Below are positions 1 to 12,631 of a stretch of 64,000 nucleotides of DNA, one piece after another. The DNA is from Paramecium sonneborni (taxonomy: Eukaryota > Ciliophora > Oligohymenophorea > Peniculida > Parameciidae): NCBI GenBank assembly GCA_905182985.1, contig CAJJDN010000013.1, positions 483,441-547,440 of the forward strand, in the 5' to 3' direction. The position numbers and the translations under genes were made by a program. The notes beneath the pieces were generated by a model. That model was not told the origin of the DNA. It was given only the letters and a program-made list of their open reading frames with translations, and made no database searches. Position 1 is the stretch's first letter; each line of letters opens with the position of its first letter.

Positions 1-1544
1 CTTCACTTCCATTTATAGATAAGAGTTTATTTTGCAAAATAGTTCCATTTTCTCGTCCAAATGCAGGATATATATTTGATAATTTTTGCAGAAAATCAAA
101 ACTTTTATCTATTTATGAACTTATTTGTGTATTAACAATATGTTCATATACTTAACATATTCATAAAATACATTGTAAAAAAATTAATGTTATACTAGTT
201 TTATATATTGTTTTTGATTTAGATTGTAATGGAAATATAAGTTTAAATGAATTACTTATAATTATTAAATCAATTATAATAGGTTATTGTAAATTAACAA
301 ATGCTGATTTGCCTCCTTATGTATAATTAGAGAAATTTGCGAAATTAATGTTTTTAAAAAGTGATATTCAAGTAGATAATTAATTAGAGTTAAGCGAGTA
401 AAATTTAATATTTATATATAAGAATTATAGAATGGTTGGAGAAAGAAAATGATATTGGAAAAGATTTATTTTCATTGTATGAACCAAAATAAAAAGTTTA
501 AGAGCCTTTTGAGGTTTTTAAATCATTTAAACCTTATTCAGAATAAGAAGCAGCAGACATGTTAGAAATGATTACAAAAGCAAATAAAAATGAATACTTT
601 ATGAAAAGTCTAAATGATAAATTAAATCAAAGATATCAAGAAAGTTATAAAGCTTCAACTAAAAGTGTTAGATAACTCTAAATCAGAACGAAATAATCAG
701 CTTCTCATAGTTCATTGCCTAAGATTTCAACATAAACAAAGCCTTAAATTTTGGAGGATGAAATTGATGAATTATAAATACTAGAAAAAGCTATTGGAGA
801 TCATTCTAGAAAAATATAAAGATATGATTCACCTGCAATAAGATTTATTACTTAACGTGATGGTACTTCTAGAAGAGTAATTGTTCCAACTAAAATTATG
901 AAGAATATTATCATTACTAAAGGTTGTACTTTAACTAGAAATGAAATCTTTAAATTAAAGAGTTATTTCGATAGTCTTTCAGATAAAAATTAAGTTATTT
1001 AAGTTAAAGAATTCACCAAGTCTTTTTAAAACAAACCACATATGAAAAGAGTGACTGCAAGTTTATATAATTATTTAGATTCTAAATAAAAAGGTTTTGT
1101 TACTTTTGATTAATTAATGTTGAAATTATATCCTTCTCTTACATAGGAATAATTGAAAACCATTAATTAATGGATTTAATAATATAATGAGGTTTTTGCT
1201 AAGAGTTCTAAAGAGAGTTTGGAAATGGAATTTCTTAGAGTTGAAAAATAACCAACAAAAAGAAGAAGGATACTTCCAAAATAAAGTATGATTAGAGTTA
1301 AATAATTATTTAATTTGATTGATTAAGAAGGGAAAGGATGTATTTATATTATTTTATCCATTTAGTTATATCAATTGAAGATATGAAAAAGACTTTCACT
1401 TATGGTTTTACAGAAAAAGAAGTTGAAATTCTATTTTAATAACATGATAATGATCATGATGGAAAACTTTGCATGGATGATTTAGTCAGAATAATTTTGC
1501 CTCCTGATTATGAAATAGAAGAAGAAACTGAAGAAAATTCTTGA
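1..1544 (+). CDS. EF-hand protein, 5' end outside window
   Basis: Ciliate-code reading frame (TAA/TAG = Gln) open from the window edge to TGA at 1542-1544. Two short introns fit: about 33 nt near 403-434 and 26 nt (GTATTT...TTTAG) near 1338. Four EF-hand-like segments are seen: a canonical loop DLDCNGNISLNE near the start, a weak one (LDSKQKGFVTFDQL), one spanning the second intron (LIDQEGKGFISIED) and a canonical last one (DNDHDGKLCMDDL). The middle is a basic Gln/Lys-rich linker. It is likely a cytosolic or cytoskeletal calcium-binding protein; I cannot assign a subfamily. The true start is upstream of the window, so total length is unknown. The downstream gene relic is on the opposite strand. 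Confidence 0.8.
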
Positions 1545-1639
1545 AATTTATATTTTTAATCAAATTAATTTAAAACAAATTGGCGATCATATAGTTCATT
1601 TACTAAAATAATATTTCAAGGGTTTTTAAATTCAGCTAA

Positions 1640-2860
1640 ATTAAATGAATCATATTTAGAATTGTCTAATTTTAATAAGTATGTATACTATCAATACTGC
1701 TATCTATCTTTATCCAGGATGGGAATTTGTAAATTTAAATTTATTCATTCTAGTTTAATCTCAAAATTCCCAATTATTATGATTCAAACAAATCTACTTA
1801 CATCAATCTTTCTTAATATTGATTTTTACTGATTTTCATAAGTAAAACAAAATCTTTCTCTTTTTAAAATTTTAATTTAATTCTAAGCTTTATTAACCAT
1901 ATGATAAAACTAAGAAAAAGAAATAATCCTTTTTACAAGTTAAACATTCTGTTTGTTTTCAGATTTTCTAGTCGTTATTAAGTAATATTATTTTATTCCA
2001 TCTTCAACTTATCTTATTCTAACTCTGGTTATTTGATCTTCTGTATTATTATCAATTAAAAAAATATCTGTTATTTTGATTTTATTAAAATACAAATTAT
2101 TTGGGAAGGATACTTATAATTTATAAACTTTATACTTGATTTTAATGAATATTTAACCCAACGAATATTTGTTTGTTCCATTCCTATTATTTTTTAAACA
2201 GTCTTATAAATTATTTAAATTTTTTTTTCAAATACTCATCCACGATTTTCAATTAAGAAATGATTTGGATGGCCAATCCAAATTTTTTATATTAATTTAT
2301 CAGTTTCTATAGCTTTTTTTATTTCTAAATCTTTATTGATGAAATAATTGTTATTATAAAAGTTTTATTGAAGTTGTTCAGCATTGGTAACCAAATGTAT
2401 AACTGCATCGTAGTTTTTATCTCTTATTGTAGCCAATGGTTTAAATTTTTCCTAAAGTTCTTAAAAAAAATTAATCAATTTCATCTTAATAAGGCAAAAT
2501 ATCTAATATTCCACCTTAACAGAGAATTATCGAATCTTTATCTTTTACATGGTTTGTTAATTCTTTTTGAATAATCAAGTAAATTTTGCATTAAAATAAC
2601 TTTCTTTATTATAAATTGATTTCTTTCCTGTTTTGTTAATTTTTATATTATTTCTTAATCTTAACCAAAAATGTAATCATCAAGTGGTGGCATTTCAATT
2701 ACATTATACTAAAAATCTTTAAGTCTTTCTTATAAAAATGTTACTACACTTATTCTACCACTGCCTGGTCATCCTGTTATGCATATACAGTATGTTGATC
2801 TTATAGCTTATATATTAGAATTTATTTTTTAATTAACTGTCCCCTCTTTTTATAAAAAAA
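1640..2860 (-). pseudogene. decayed AAA_28/NadR-type ATPase (TRPL translocation defect 14-like)
   Basis: Family similarity is recognisable on the minus strand but only by changing frame. In order: a P-loop remnant PGSGR (2735-2790) with an in-frame TGA just before it; VTFLQERLKDFQYNVIEMPP; a segment aligning with the family's CDRGLLDG box but in a third frame (near 2510); a good block YDAVIHLVTNAEQLQ (near 2400) followed by IWIGHPNHFLIENRG then TGA (about 2240-2290); and a C-terminal block TEDQITRVRIRQVEDG ... RERFCFTYENQQ (1840-2060). Known members bind ATP through the P-loop and end in a CYTH-like domain. The breaks are TGA codons and frame changes, and no GT-AG intron set that I could find repairs them. 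Most likely a dead gene copy, or very poor local sequence. Confidence 0.65.
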
Positions 2861-3073
2861 AAATTTCTTGATCATCCTTTTTTAGATTTTAATCATTTAA
2901 AATTTAATTAGATCAGCTTCATACTAAATTATTTCTTTCTAACACTTCTTATAATCATTTATTAGATATCCCAATCCAAAAATTCCAGTCAATACTAAAA
3001 TGGCGTAAGGAGTATTTTTGATAAAGTTCATAATACTAAATAATTATGATAAATATTATGATATTTTAAATTA

Positions 3074-4711
3074 TCATAAATATTTTTTTAATAATGTCAA
3101 TTCTAATTGATTTTCAAACTCTGATTTTATATTCTATCCTATCTAACCTACTTCGCTTGTTTCTCCATTATACAATATACAATTTTCAAAAACCTACATC
3201 ACATCATCATAAAATTCTTAACAAGAACTATAAACATTTGAATTAAGTTTATTCTAATTTTTAATGGATAAATACTTTAATAGTTCCAAAATCCATTGGT
3301 TTTGTCACTATTTCATAATAATCGCTAATTCCATACTTTTTTTGATCAACAGGTTGATGAAATAAGTGTGCTCCTTTAGCCTTCCAAATGATACCTAATA
3401 ATTTGAAATTGAAATATACCTAAAACTTTTTTAGCAATCTTTTCCCATGTATCATCATCTTTTATTTAATTTACAATTGTATCATCAATCAATTCATCAG
3501 CATTTACAATTAAATTAGCAACTTCTGGATATTCTAATTAAAATTTTTAAAACTCAATAGAATTTAATTCTCTTTAGTTTCCTTAATTATCTGTGAATAT
3601 CAATTTGTAAGATTGTTTTGGTAAATCTTTGAATTTCCTTTTTTATAATTATGATCTTGGTGCTTCTCCTTTGCTATTATCATTTCCTCCACTATTTTTG
3701 GACATATCATCTTTATTTTTATTAAAATAGTTATTAAATAAATCTATGACTTCTTTTCTATTATATTTTCTAGCAAAAAACAATGCATTTTTTTTGGATG
3801 AATCAATATGACCTGGATTACATCCATTCTTTTAATTTAATATTATAATATTACCTCAATTAATACTTTACATATTTCTACATGTCCTCCATTAGCTGCA
3901 TAAAATAAAGCTGTCTAGCTTGAGAGTTTATCTACAATATTAATATCAATTCCATATTATATTAATCTAGATCAATTATTATAATACCTTATGACAATAT
4001 CATATCTATTATCTCTAGCTGCATAAAATAAAGGTGTTTAACCATATCTATCTTAATCATTGACATTCACTGTATTAGTTGATAAAATAAAATCAAGAAG
4101 TCTTAATCTTCCATCCCTGCAAATATAAAATAAAATTGATTGGCCTAATTAATCTTTGTAATTTAAGTTGGCGCCAAAATCAAACAATAATTCTAATGTT
4201 TATAATGCTATATTATCATCAGGACCTTAGACTGCAATGTAGGTTGATATTTATCTTTAAGATGGATCAATTTTATTAACTAAATCAATATCTCTATACT
4301 AATCTTAGAATTAAATAAAGATTGATACTTAGAATTAACTTTGTTTTTTCAAAGTCTTAATTTTTTAAAGCAATTTTATAATCATCATAAATACTTTATA
4401 GCTATTCTGAAGTCAACTTTTATTATTATTATTCAGAAACCATATCATATCCATTATTTTATTAATAGGATTATACATTTTGACTATTTTCTGAAACTCC
4501 AACAATCGACAAAAACTAATTATAGGCTAGATAACTATTTACTTTTACTTATCTCATCTTCATTAATTTATTATATTAAAGATTGAATATCAGATTAACT
4601 GTAATTTGCAATTTCTAAGATTTATTCTAAATCAGATTTTGTGATTCTGTTGTTTTACTGTTTTTCTTAAAACTTTTAGGCTAGAAATCCTAATTGTGGG
4701 GAAAAGTTCAT
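3074..4711 (-). CDS. EF-hand / ankyrin repeat / bromodomain protein
   Basis: Six introns of 22, 25, 21, 26, 25 and 22 nt give 499 codons exactly (498 aa), ATG at 4711, TGA at 3074. Residues about 1-70 resemble a degenerate EF-hand pair (helix-rich, ITKSDLEQILEIANYSQSD). Residues about 130-270 hold ankyrin repeats (GQTPLFYAARDNRYDIV, QTALFYAANGGHVEICKVLI, KKNALFFARKYNRKEVIDLF). A basic linker (QLQKRKFKDLPKQSYK) follows. The C-terminus is a bromodomain: FHQPVDQ, then DYYEIVTKPMDFGTI (ZA-loop region), FYDDVMQVFENCILYN with the acetyl-lysine-binding Asn. This predicts a nuclear acetyl-lysine reader using ankyrins for protein contacts. The EF-hand part is the least certain. It lies head-to-tail with another EF-hand gene 54 bp upstream on the same strand. 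Confidence 0.85.
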
Positions 4712-4765
4712 TATTAAATTTTATTTAAATAATTTAATATTAGTAATATTTTTAATCGATATTGA

Positions 4766-5251
4766 TCAAACATTACTCAAGCTCTTTAAGAATTCAGCAT
4801 AATTAACTCTCTTCATGGTATCTGTAAATGGATCCAATTAATGACATAAAAATTCAACCTCTTCAGCTGGAACATTATTCTTTAATAAAACTTTTTTAAT
4901 CTTCTCTAATGGAATATATCTAAATAATAATCTAATATACCTATCATCATCTTTAGCTAATAATTTAAAGGCATTTCTAACATCATTAAAAGTATAATCT
5001 GTCAGTTTTAAATTAAAAATTTTTAAAAACTCTTCAAAACCAATTTATTCTTTTTTTCCAAATATTCTTTGAACCATCTCATCAAATTACTCTTAAGGGA
5101 TCTAAAATTATCATTAAAATCATAATACCTTATAATCAATCATTATGAAAAGATCTGCCAATCCTTTTTTATCTAATTTTCCTTCAACTGCTTTCATTGA
5201 AAAGATTTCTTTAAATGCTTATCTATGTGCATTCTTTACTTCTAAGCTCAT
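4766..5251 (-). CDS. small EF-hand-type (calmodulin-like) protein
   Basis: ATG at 5251, TGA at 4766, one 27-nt intron (GTATTA...TTTTAG, near 5108-5134), giving 152 aa. Sequence begins MSLEVKNAHRQAFKEIFSMK and has the helix-loop-helix spacing of calmodulin-type proteins: KLDKKGLADLFIMIDYK, EQIGFEEFLKIFNL, DDDRYIRLLFRYIPLEKIKK, RVNYAEFLKSLSNV. The loops lack most of the acidic calcium ligands, so it may be a structural rather than calcium-sensing EF-hand protein. It lies 54 bp upstream of the EF-hand/ankyrin/bromodomain gene on the same strand. No regulatory signals seen. Confidence 0.75.
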
Positions 5252-5287
5252 TAAATTTATGCTTTTTTAAATATTAAAAAATAATAA

Positions 5288-5480
5288 TCATTACTATTAT
5301 AAATCTAAAAACTCTTCACATTCAAAATAATTTGATTCTGTATCAATTTTTATATTTTGAATCTAAATCAATAACATTTTATCATAAACATATCATGATT
5401 TATTCTCCTTGAAATGTTACTTTAATAATTATAAGAAATATGACAAAGTAGAACTTTAAAAGCCATATCTTTTTCTTATT
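5288..5480 (-). pseudogene. possible coding remnant
   Basis: A minus-strand frame reads YGFQSSTLSYFLQLLKQHF, then TGA after ENKS, then YVYDKMLLIQIQNIKIDTES and ends at TGA 5288-5290. Composition looks protein-like but there is no start codon and no intron that removes the internal TGA. It may be the C-terminus of a dead gene. The rest of the 5252-5865 interval is A+T-rich sequence in which I see nothing. Confidence 0.25.
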
Positions 5481-5865
5481 CTATGGCATTAAAATTATAC
5501 TATTAAAGTCTTGATATATAAAAGATTTATATATTCTTTATAATTAATAATAATGTTAAACTCAGTAAGAAAATTAATCAAGTGTAATGTAAAAATTTAT
5601 TTTTTCTTACAAGTTGAAATAATACCATAATCATAATTGATTATAATATTTTGATATATTGGAAAAATCCTTTTTTTATATAAACTCAATTTGATTCTTA
5701 ATTTTATTAATATAATTTATATTTTATTAAATTTTATTTAAGCAAACGAAATCTGATTTATCAACTTTTTAATTTTATTATTATATTTATTAATAAAGAT
5801 CTAATTTAGAGGGAAGAAAATTATATTCAAAAATTTCTTAATTAATTGAAATTTTATATAAATAT

Positions 5866-6667
5866 ATGAACTTTTTAGATTTTATTTAATAACAAATAAA
5901 AGAGAAGTAAGATACAATAGAAGAAGTTCCATCCTAAATAAAAGAAGAGGAACCTTTGAATTTAAATGAAAATCTCGATGTTTCAGATAATGGAAGTTCA
6001 TCTAATGAAGAATAATTATATGAAGAATATTTTAAGGAAAAACCTTCTTTAAAAGCCACTTATGATGATATCTATGAGAAGTTGAAATAAAATTCACCTC
6101 CTTAAACGGAATTGGAAAATGAATAACTTTAAATAATTGCAGAATTATAAGCAAAATTAGTATTATAAGAAACGGAATTACTAATTCTTAAAAGGCTTAA
6201 TTAGGATTTAAAAAATAACTAATCACATTAAGCTAATAGAATAGAATAAATGTAAAAAGAAAAGGATGTTATGACTTAAGTAAAGAATATTTATAAAATA
6301 AAAGATGAAAATAGGTTATGATAAGAAGTTTTAAAAATTAGATGAAAAAAGGAAAATAATTGATTAGAATTAGAGGATAATAAAAAAATTAGCAATGTCT
6401 ACATCAAATGATTATTTAGAATCAGCAATTAAAAGAGTAAATCAATAAGTTAAAATAAATGAGTAAATATTTAACATATAGAAATAGCAAAGTGTAAATT
6501 CTTAAAGAATAACCTCTAAAGGAAAATCCATAAGTGAGAAAATTATCGAATTAAAAATAAGTAAATAGTTTTAGAAATAATAAAAAATGAGTAAATTAAA
6601 ATATTTAATAACTTCTAATATATTTTATAATCAATTTCAAATAATTAAGAATTATTATTATGACTGA
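5866..6667 (+). CDS. coiled-coil protein, unknown function
   Basis: ATG at 5866, TGA at 6665-6667, one 25-nt intron (GTAAAG...AAAAG) near 6279-6303, giving 258 aa with no frame problems. The N-terminal 75 residues are acidic (QIKEEEPLNLNENLDVSDNG). Residues about 80-190 form a predicted coiled coil rich in Gln, Leu and Glu (ELQAKLVLQETELLILKRL). The C-terminus is basic (ISEKIIELKISKQFQKQQK). I recognise no domain. The gene is followed after about 75 bp by a tRNA gene on the same strand. Confidence 0.75.
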
Positions 6668-6741
6668 AAGACCCATTAAATCTAAACATAATTTTTATTA
6701 GAGTTGTTGATATACAATATTTATTATTAATTCTCAGTCCA

Positions 6742-6812
6742 GCGTCTATAGTATAGAGGTTCGTACGAATGCCTTCCAAGCATTTAGGTCGGGTTCGAGT
6801 CCCGATAGACGC
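6742..6812 (+). tRNA. tRNA-Gly (UCC)
   Basis: Complete 71-nt cloverleaf. Acceptor arm GCGTCTA pairs with TAGACGC; the D arm is GTAT...GTAC; the anticodon arm is AATGC-CTTCCAA-GCATT with anticodon TCC; the T arm is TCGGG-TTCGAGT-CCCGA. No intron. It decodes GGA (and GGG by wobble), GGA being the main Gly codon in the genes around it. Confidence 0.95.
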
Positions 6813-6814
6813 AA

Positions 6815-6821
6815 TTTTTTT
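6815..6821 (+). terminator. RNA polymerase III oligo-T terminator of tRNA-Gly
   Basis: Run of seven T two bases after the tRNA acceptor arm, the standard Pol III termination signal. Confidence 0.8.
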
Positions 6822-6944
6822 ATGAATTTTTTTAATAAATATAAATTGTTTTATAATCAAAGTATAATAATAATATTTATATATAATTTAAGTATAAATA
6901 TTAATTAGCCATGTAAAATGTTCATGGTTAACAAAATTAGTAAT

Positions 6945-8740
<1,796 letters not shown>

Positions 8741-8930
8741 TCAAATGTCCTTAACAACAGCCCATGATTATAACTATTTATTATTTATTAAACTAAAATT
8801 TATTGTTTTAATTTCTACAATTATTACTTATATCCTTTTAAATCATAATTAAATTATATTTTATTTACTTCTAACACCATTAACTTCTTTATTAAATGAA
8901 TTTTTATTATTATTATTATTATTTAATATA

Positions 8931-10028
8931 TCATAAATCATAATCATTTCTTCTTCCAGGATTAAACCTTTGAGATTATTTTCTAAATTCTTCTTCTTCT
9001 TAACTCTTCATTATATCCCAATTTTAAACTTTCATCATATTTAAAACATTCTATCTATTTTCATTACTCATTTCTTTATACAACAACTCTAATTTATTCT
9101 TTTTATCAATAATTACCCAACCTCTTATTCAAATATCAATTTATCAACACTATCTCTCAATTATATATGTTAAGTCTATTCTATTTGAAAAGCTTCATCA
9201 TTATATAAAATCTACTATTTTAAGAACACTTCTTTCTCTCTTAATAAATCATATCTTTATTTCTATACATTGTAAGAATCTATATTAAAATACTTATCTA
9301 CATATTGCTTAATCTGTTTCAGGTTATATTTATTATCTTAAATTACTTAAAGATTTCTTAGCCTTTTACATTAACTAATTTGTAACATCTAAGATCTTTT
9401 AAGAATCATCTATAAATAATTCACTAAACTCTTCTAATTTCTTTCTAAAATCCATTGATCTTGATTCTAAATACATTTTACTCTAAGTAAAATCATTTTA
9501 ATAAAATTTATCATAAAATTCTTCAAATAATTCCATCTTTTCTATTTCATCTTTACTCTTTAATTCAACATCTTAATCTGTTATTGTTTACAATACTTAA
9601 TAACAACTTGATCTAAAATTTAATTAATCAACTGAATAAAAATATGTATTCAAAGTCTCTTTGTCATATTATATCTAATGAAATAAAGGCTCCATAATTA
9701 AAATTGAATCTAAAATGCCTTCCAAACATGTTTTCTTAGGCAAATAATATTTTTCTATCATTAAAAAACCCTTCTCCATTATTTCTTTATTTCTTTTAAT
9801 TTAATTTTCTAAATTTTCTTCATACAATTCATATATTTATTCATCATACAACAATTATATTTGACTAGTGTATCTTTTACTTCTTAACTCATTCATTCGC
9901 AATATGTATTCAAATATTTCCTAATGATTGATTATTTCAAATGCACTTTAGCAATTTGAAAGAATAAATAACAAATTAAAAACTATTATCATAAATAATT
10001 ATAATTAAATTTTATAATGACTCATCAT
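8931..10028 (-). CDS. secreted or lumenal protein, unknown function
   Basis: ATG at 10028 (two adjacent in-frame ATGs), TGA at 8931, introns of 31 and 23 nt, 347 aa. The N-terminus is a clear signal peptide: hydrophobic core QLFMIIVFNLLFILSN followed by CQSAF. The rest is helical, Glu/Gln/Lys rich (LYDEQIYELYEENLENQ, DSVDKLIFEQENKLELLYKE), with a few Cys. I recognise no family. The coiled-coil style resembles ciliate secretory-granule proteins, but that is only an impression. The first intron model is less certain than the second. A repeat of AAT/ATT triplets (8908-8922) lies just after the stop. Confidence 0.7.
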
Positions 10029-10292
10029 GTATATTTCATTTTAACTATATTGATTTTAGTAGATTCTAAATACTCATTATAAAATTTAATTTTATTATAC
10101 AATAATGATACACTCTTCATTAATTTACTTAAATAAGATAAAATTAATTAGAATTTTATGAATTAAAATAGATTTCTTTAGAGAATGAGTGAATAGTAAT
10201 ATATTAAAATATTTTAGTAAGACTAATATCATAAGCTATTCTATTTTTTATTATAGTATTAATAACATATTAAATAATAAATATAAATAAAT

Positions 10293-12587
10293 ATGGATTA
10301 AGATTTAGATTTATAAACAAGCATATCATCAACAGATATTGATTAATCAGGAAAGAATTTGGTAGTAGGAGGAAGAGAGATCTTAAAATTAATAGATTTA
10401 GATTAAGTGAATAAAAAGATGAATATAAAATAGAATTTGAGAAGATAAGGTACAAAATTAGCAATAGGTTATGTTGAATTTAATAGAAGAAAACCAACTT
10501 TATTATTGGCTGCGTCTGTTTAAGGTTAATTTTAAGTTTGGGATATTGATAAATAAAAAGAAACTGTATATAGAAATCATTAAGCAGCAATACATAGAAT
10601 GAATTGGCACAATGAAAATTGTTTTATAAGTGGTGGATAAGATTATACAATCAATTATTATGACTATCGTTAATCAACTGCTTAACCAATATTTACATTA
10701 TAAAGAAATGAAGCTATTCGTGATATTAAATTTAATATAAACCGAGATAATTATTTTATGGCAGCATCAGAAACAGGTTAGTTAGAATATTTTGATATAA
10801 GAAAATAATAAGATGTAGTGACTGAGATTAATTTAAAAGGTAGAAAACAAGATCCTTTTACAAATTTAATTATTTGTTTAGATTGGACAAAAGATAATGT
10901 TTTAGCTAGTGGTTCAAATGATAAAGAAATTAAAATATTATAAGTAGAAAATCATACTGACATTAAAGAAAAAGGCATTATTTAACATATTGATGGATCT
11001 TCTCACATTAAATGGCATGTATAAAACAATTCACTTTTAAGTGTATCATCCTTAAATAGAGATATATCAGTTACTACTTATGATATACGAACACCTTTTA
11101 GACCTATGCATATTGTTAAAGGTCATAATGATATTATTACTTCCTTTGTTTTTAATTAAGACGAATAGTATATCTTTACTGGATCTAAAGATAAATATTT
11201 AAGAATGTAATCTGTTAGATAAGCATATTAAGTATATAACAATTGTCCTATATTTCCAATTGCTTTTAATTAATATAATGATTTGCTTATGAAATTAGAA
11301 TCTCCATATCCTTCTCATTATGAATCAGACAAAATCAATCATTCTACCATCAATTTACATTCAATATAAAAATAATCCTCTAATGATGAAAATTTAATCT
11401 AAAAGTCTAAGACTCAATATAATTTGTTTTAAAGTTCTAATTAAGATATTCAAAAAGCTATTTCAGTTTCTCCTTCAAATTAATAATCTTAAAAAACAAA
11501 TATCAGATCCATATTCTATATAGAGGCTATTGATTAAAAATTTGATCCCAAAATCCCTTTTGAAGAAGAATTAAAATATTTTTAAAAGAATTATAATTCC
11601 AAAAAAGATTTTGCTTACAATAGTAATGTAGCATTACAAATTGATAAACCAGAAATAGCACATTATTGGAAAGCTTTAGAACACCTTATTAATGATCTAA
11701 AAAAATTATCAAAAGATGTTACCTCTAATAGTATTATACAAGATTGTCCTGTTTAACTACCTAATAAAACTAATGATTAATCTGATGATGATTAAAAATC
11801 TCCTTTAGAATAAACAACCCAAATTACAAAAAATAATAAACAACATGAAAAAAAAAAATTAGATTCTTAAGATCTATAAAAACTTTATAAATATTTTGAA
11901 AAATATCCTGCAGCATTTAGATAAGAATTAGATAGCAAAAATATTATAATTGAAGATTAAAATCATTTAAAAATTCATATAGAAAGAATACCTTACTATA
12001 AGAATTTATTAAGAACAATGACTCCTATGGGATTTTTATTAACAGATAAATAATAAATGATGTAATAATATTATTATAAATTTAATTAGTTAAGTTATTT
12101 CAAATTCTATTCTTTAATTAATTTAACATGTTATAGATTAAGGAGATCTTCCCAGTGGATTTTGGATGGCAGCATGTGCAAAAAATTAAGTATAATTTCC
12201 TGATTTTAATGCTAAAAAATGGACTCAATCTTATATTGATTTATTAGTTGCCTTTGGAAAACATACATTAGCTATGAAAGCTGCATTAGAAAGCCCAGTA
12301 GAATAATTTAGAACTAGTAATAAATATGTTACAAATTATAAATGTCTTGGTTAATGTAAAAATAATTAAACAACAGGTCCATTTTGTAATATTTGTAAAA
12401 TAGATTTTAATTGTGCCATTTGGTATAATAATTAATAATATATCATAATAGTTTTAAACCTGTAAAAGGTCTTTATTTGTGGTGCCAAAATTGTATGCAT
12501 GGGGGTCACATGAAAGAAATGAAAAATTGGTTTAAAAATAATACTTAATGCCCTTTAGGATGTGGGCATAATTGTTTTGATAAATGA
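10293..12587 (+). CDS. WDR24: GATOR2 subunit WDR24-like (WD40 + C-terminal RING/zinc ribbon)
   Basis: ATG at 10293, TGA at 12585-12587, introns of 43 and 29 nt near the 3' end, 740 aa. The first 350 residues are WD40-type repeats (FQVWDIDKQKETVYRNHQAA, FISGGQDYTINYYDYR, LASGSNDKEIKILQ, FTGSKDKYLRM). A charged low-complexity linker follows. A helical alpha-solenoid segment (KKWTQSYIDLLVAFGKHTLA) matches the region preceding the zinc domain in WDR24/Sea2. The C-terminus carries paired metal ligands: CLGQC, FCNICKIDF, CAICFKPVKGLYLWCQNC, MHGGHMKEMKNWF and CPLGCGHNC. This order is typical of the GATOR2/SEACAT RING-like domain acting upstream of TORC1. The 43-nt intron is longer than its neighbours, but it preserves the frame. 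Confidence 0.85.
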
Positions 12588-12631
12588 TTTTAATTAAATT
12601 TGTATATATTTATATATATTGAGGATTAATC

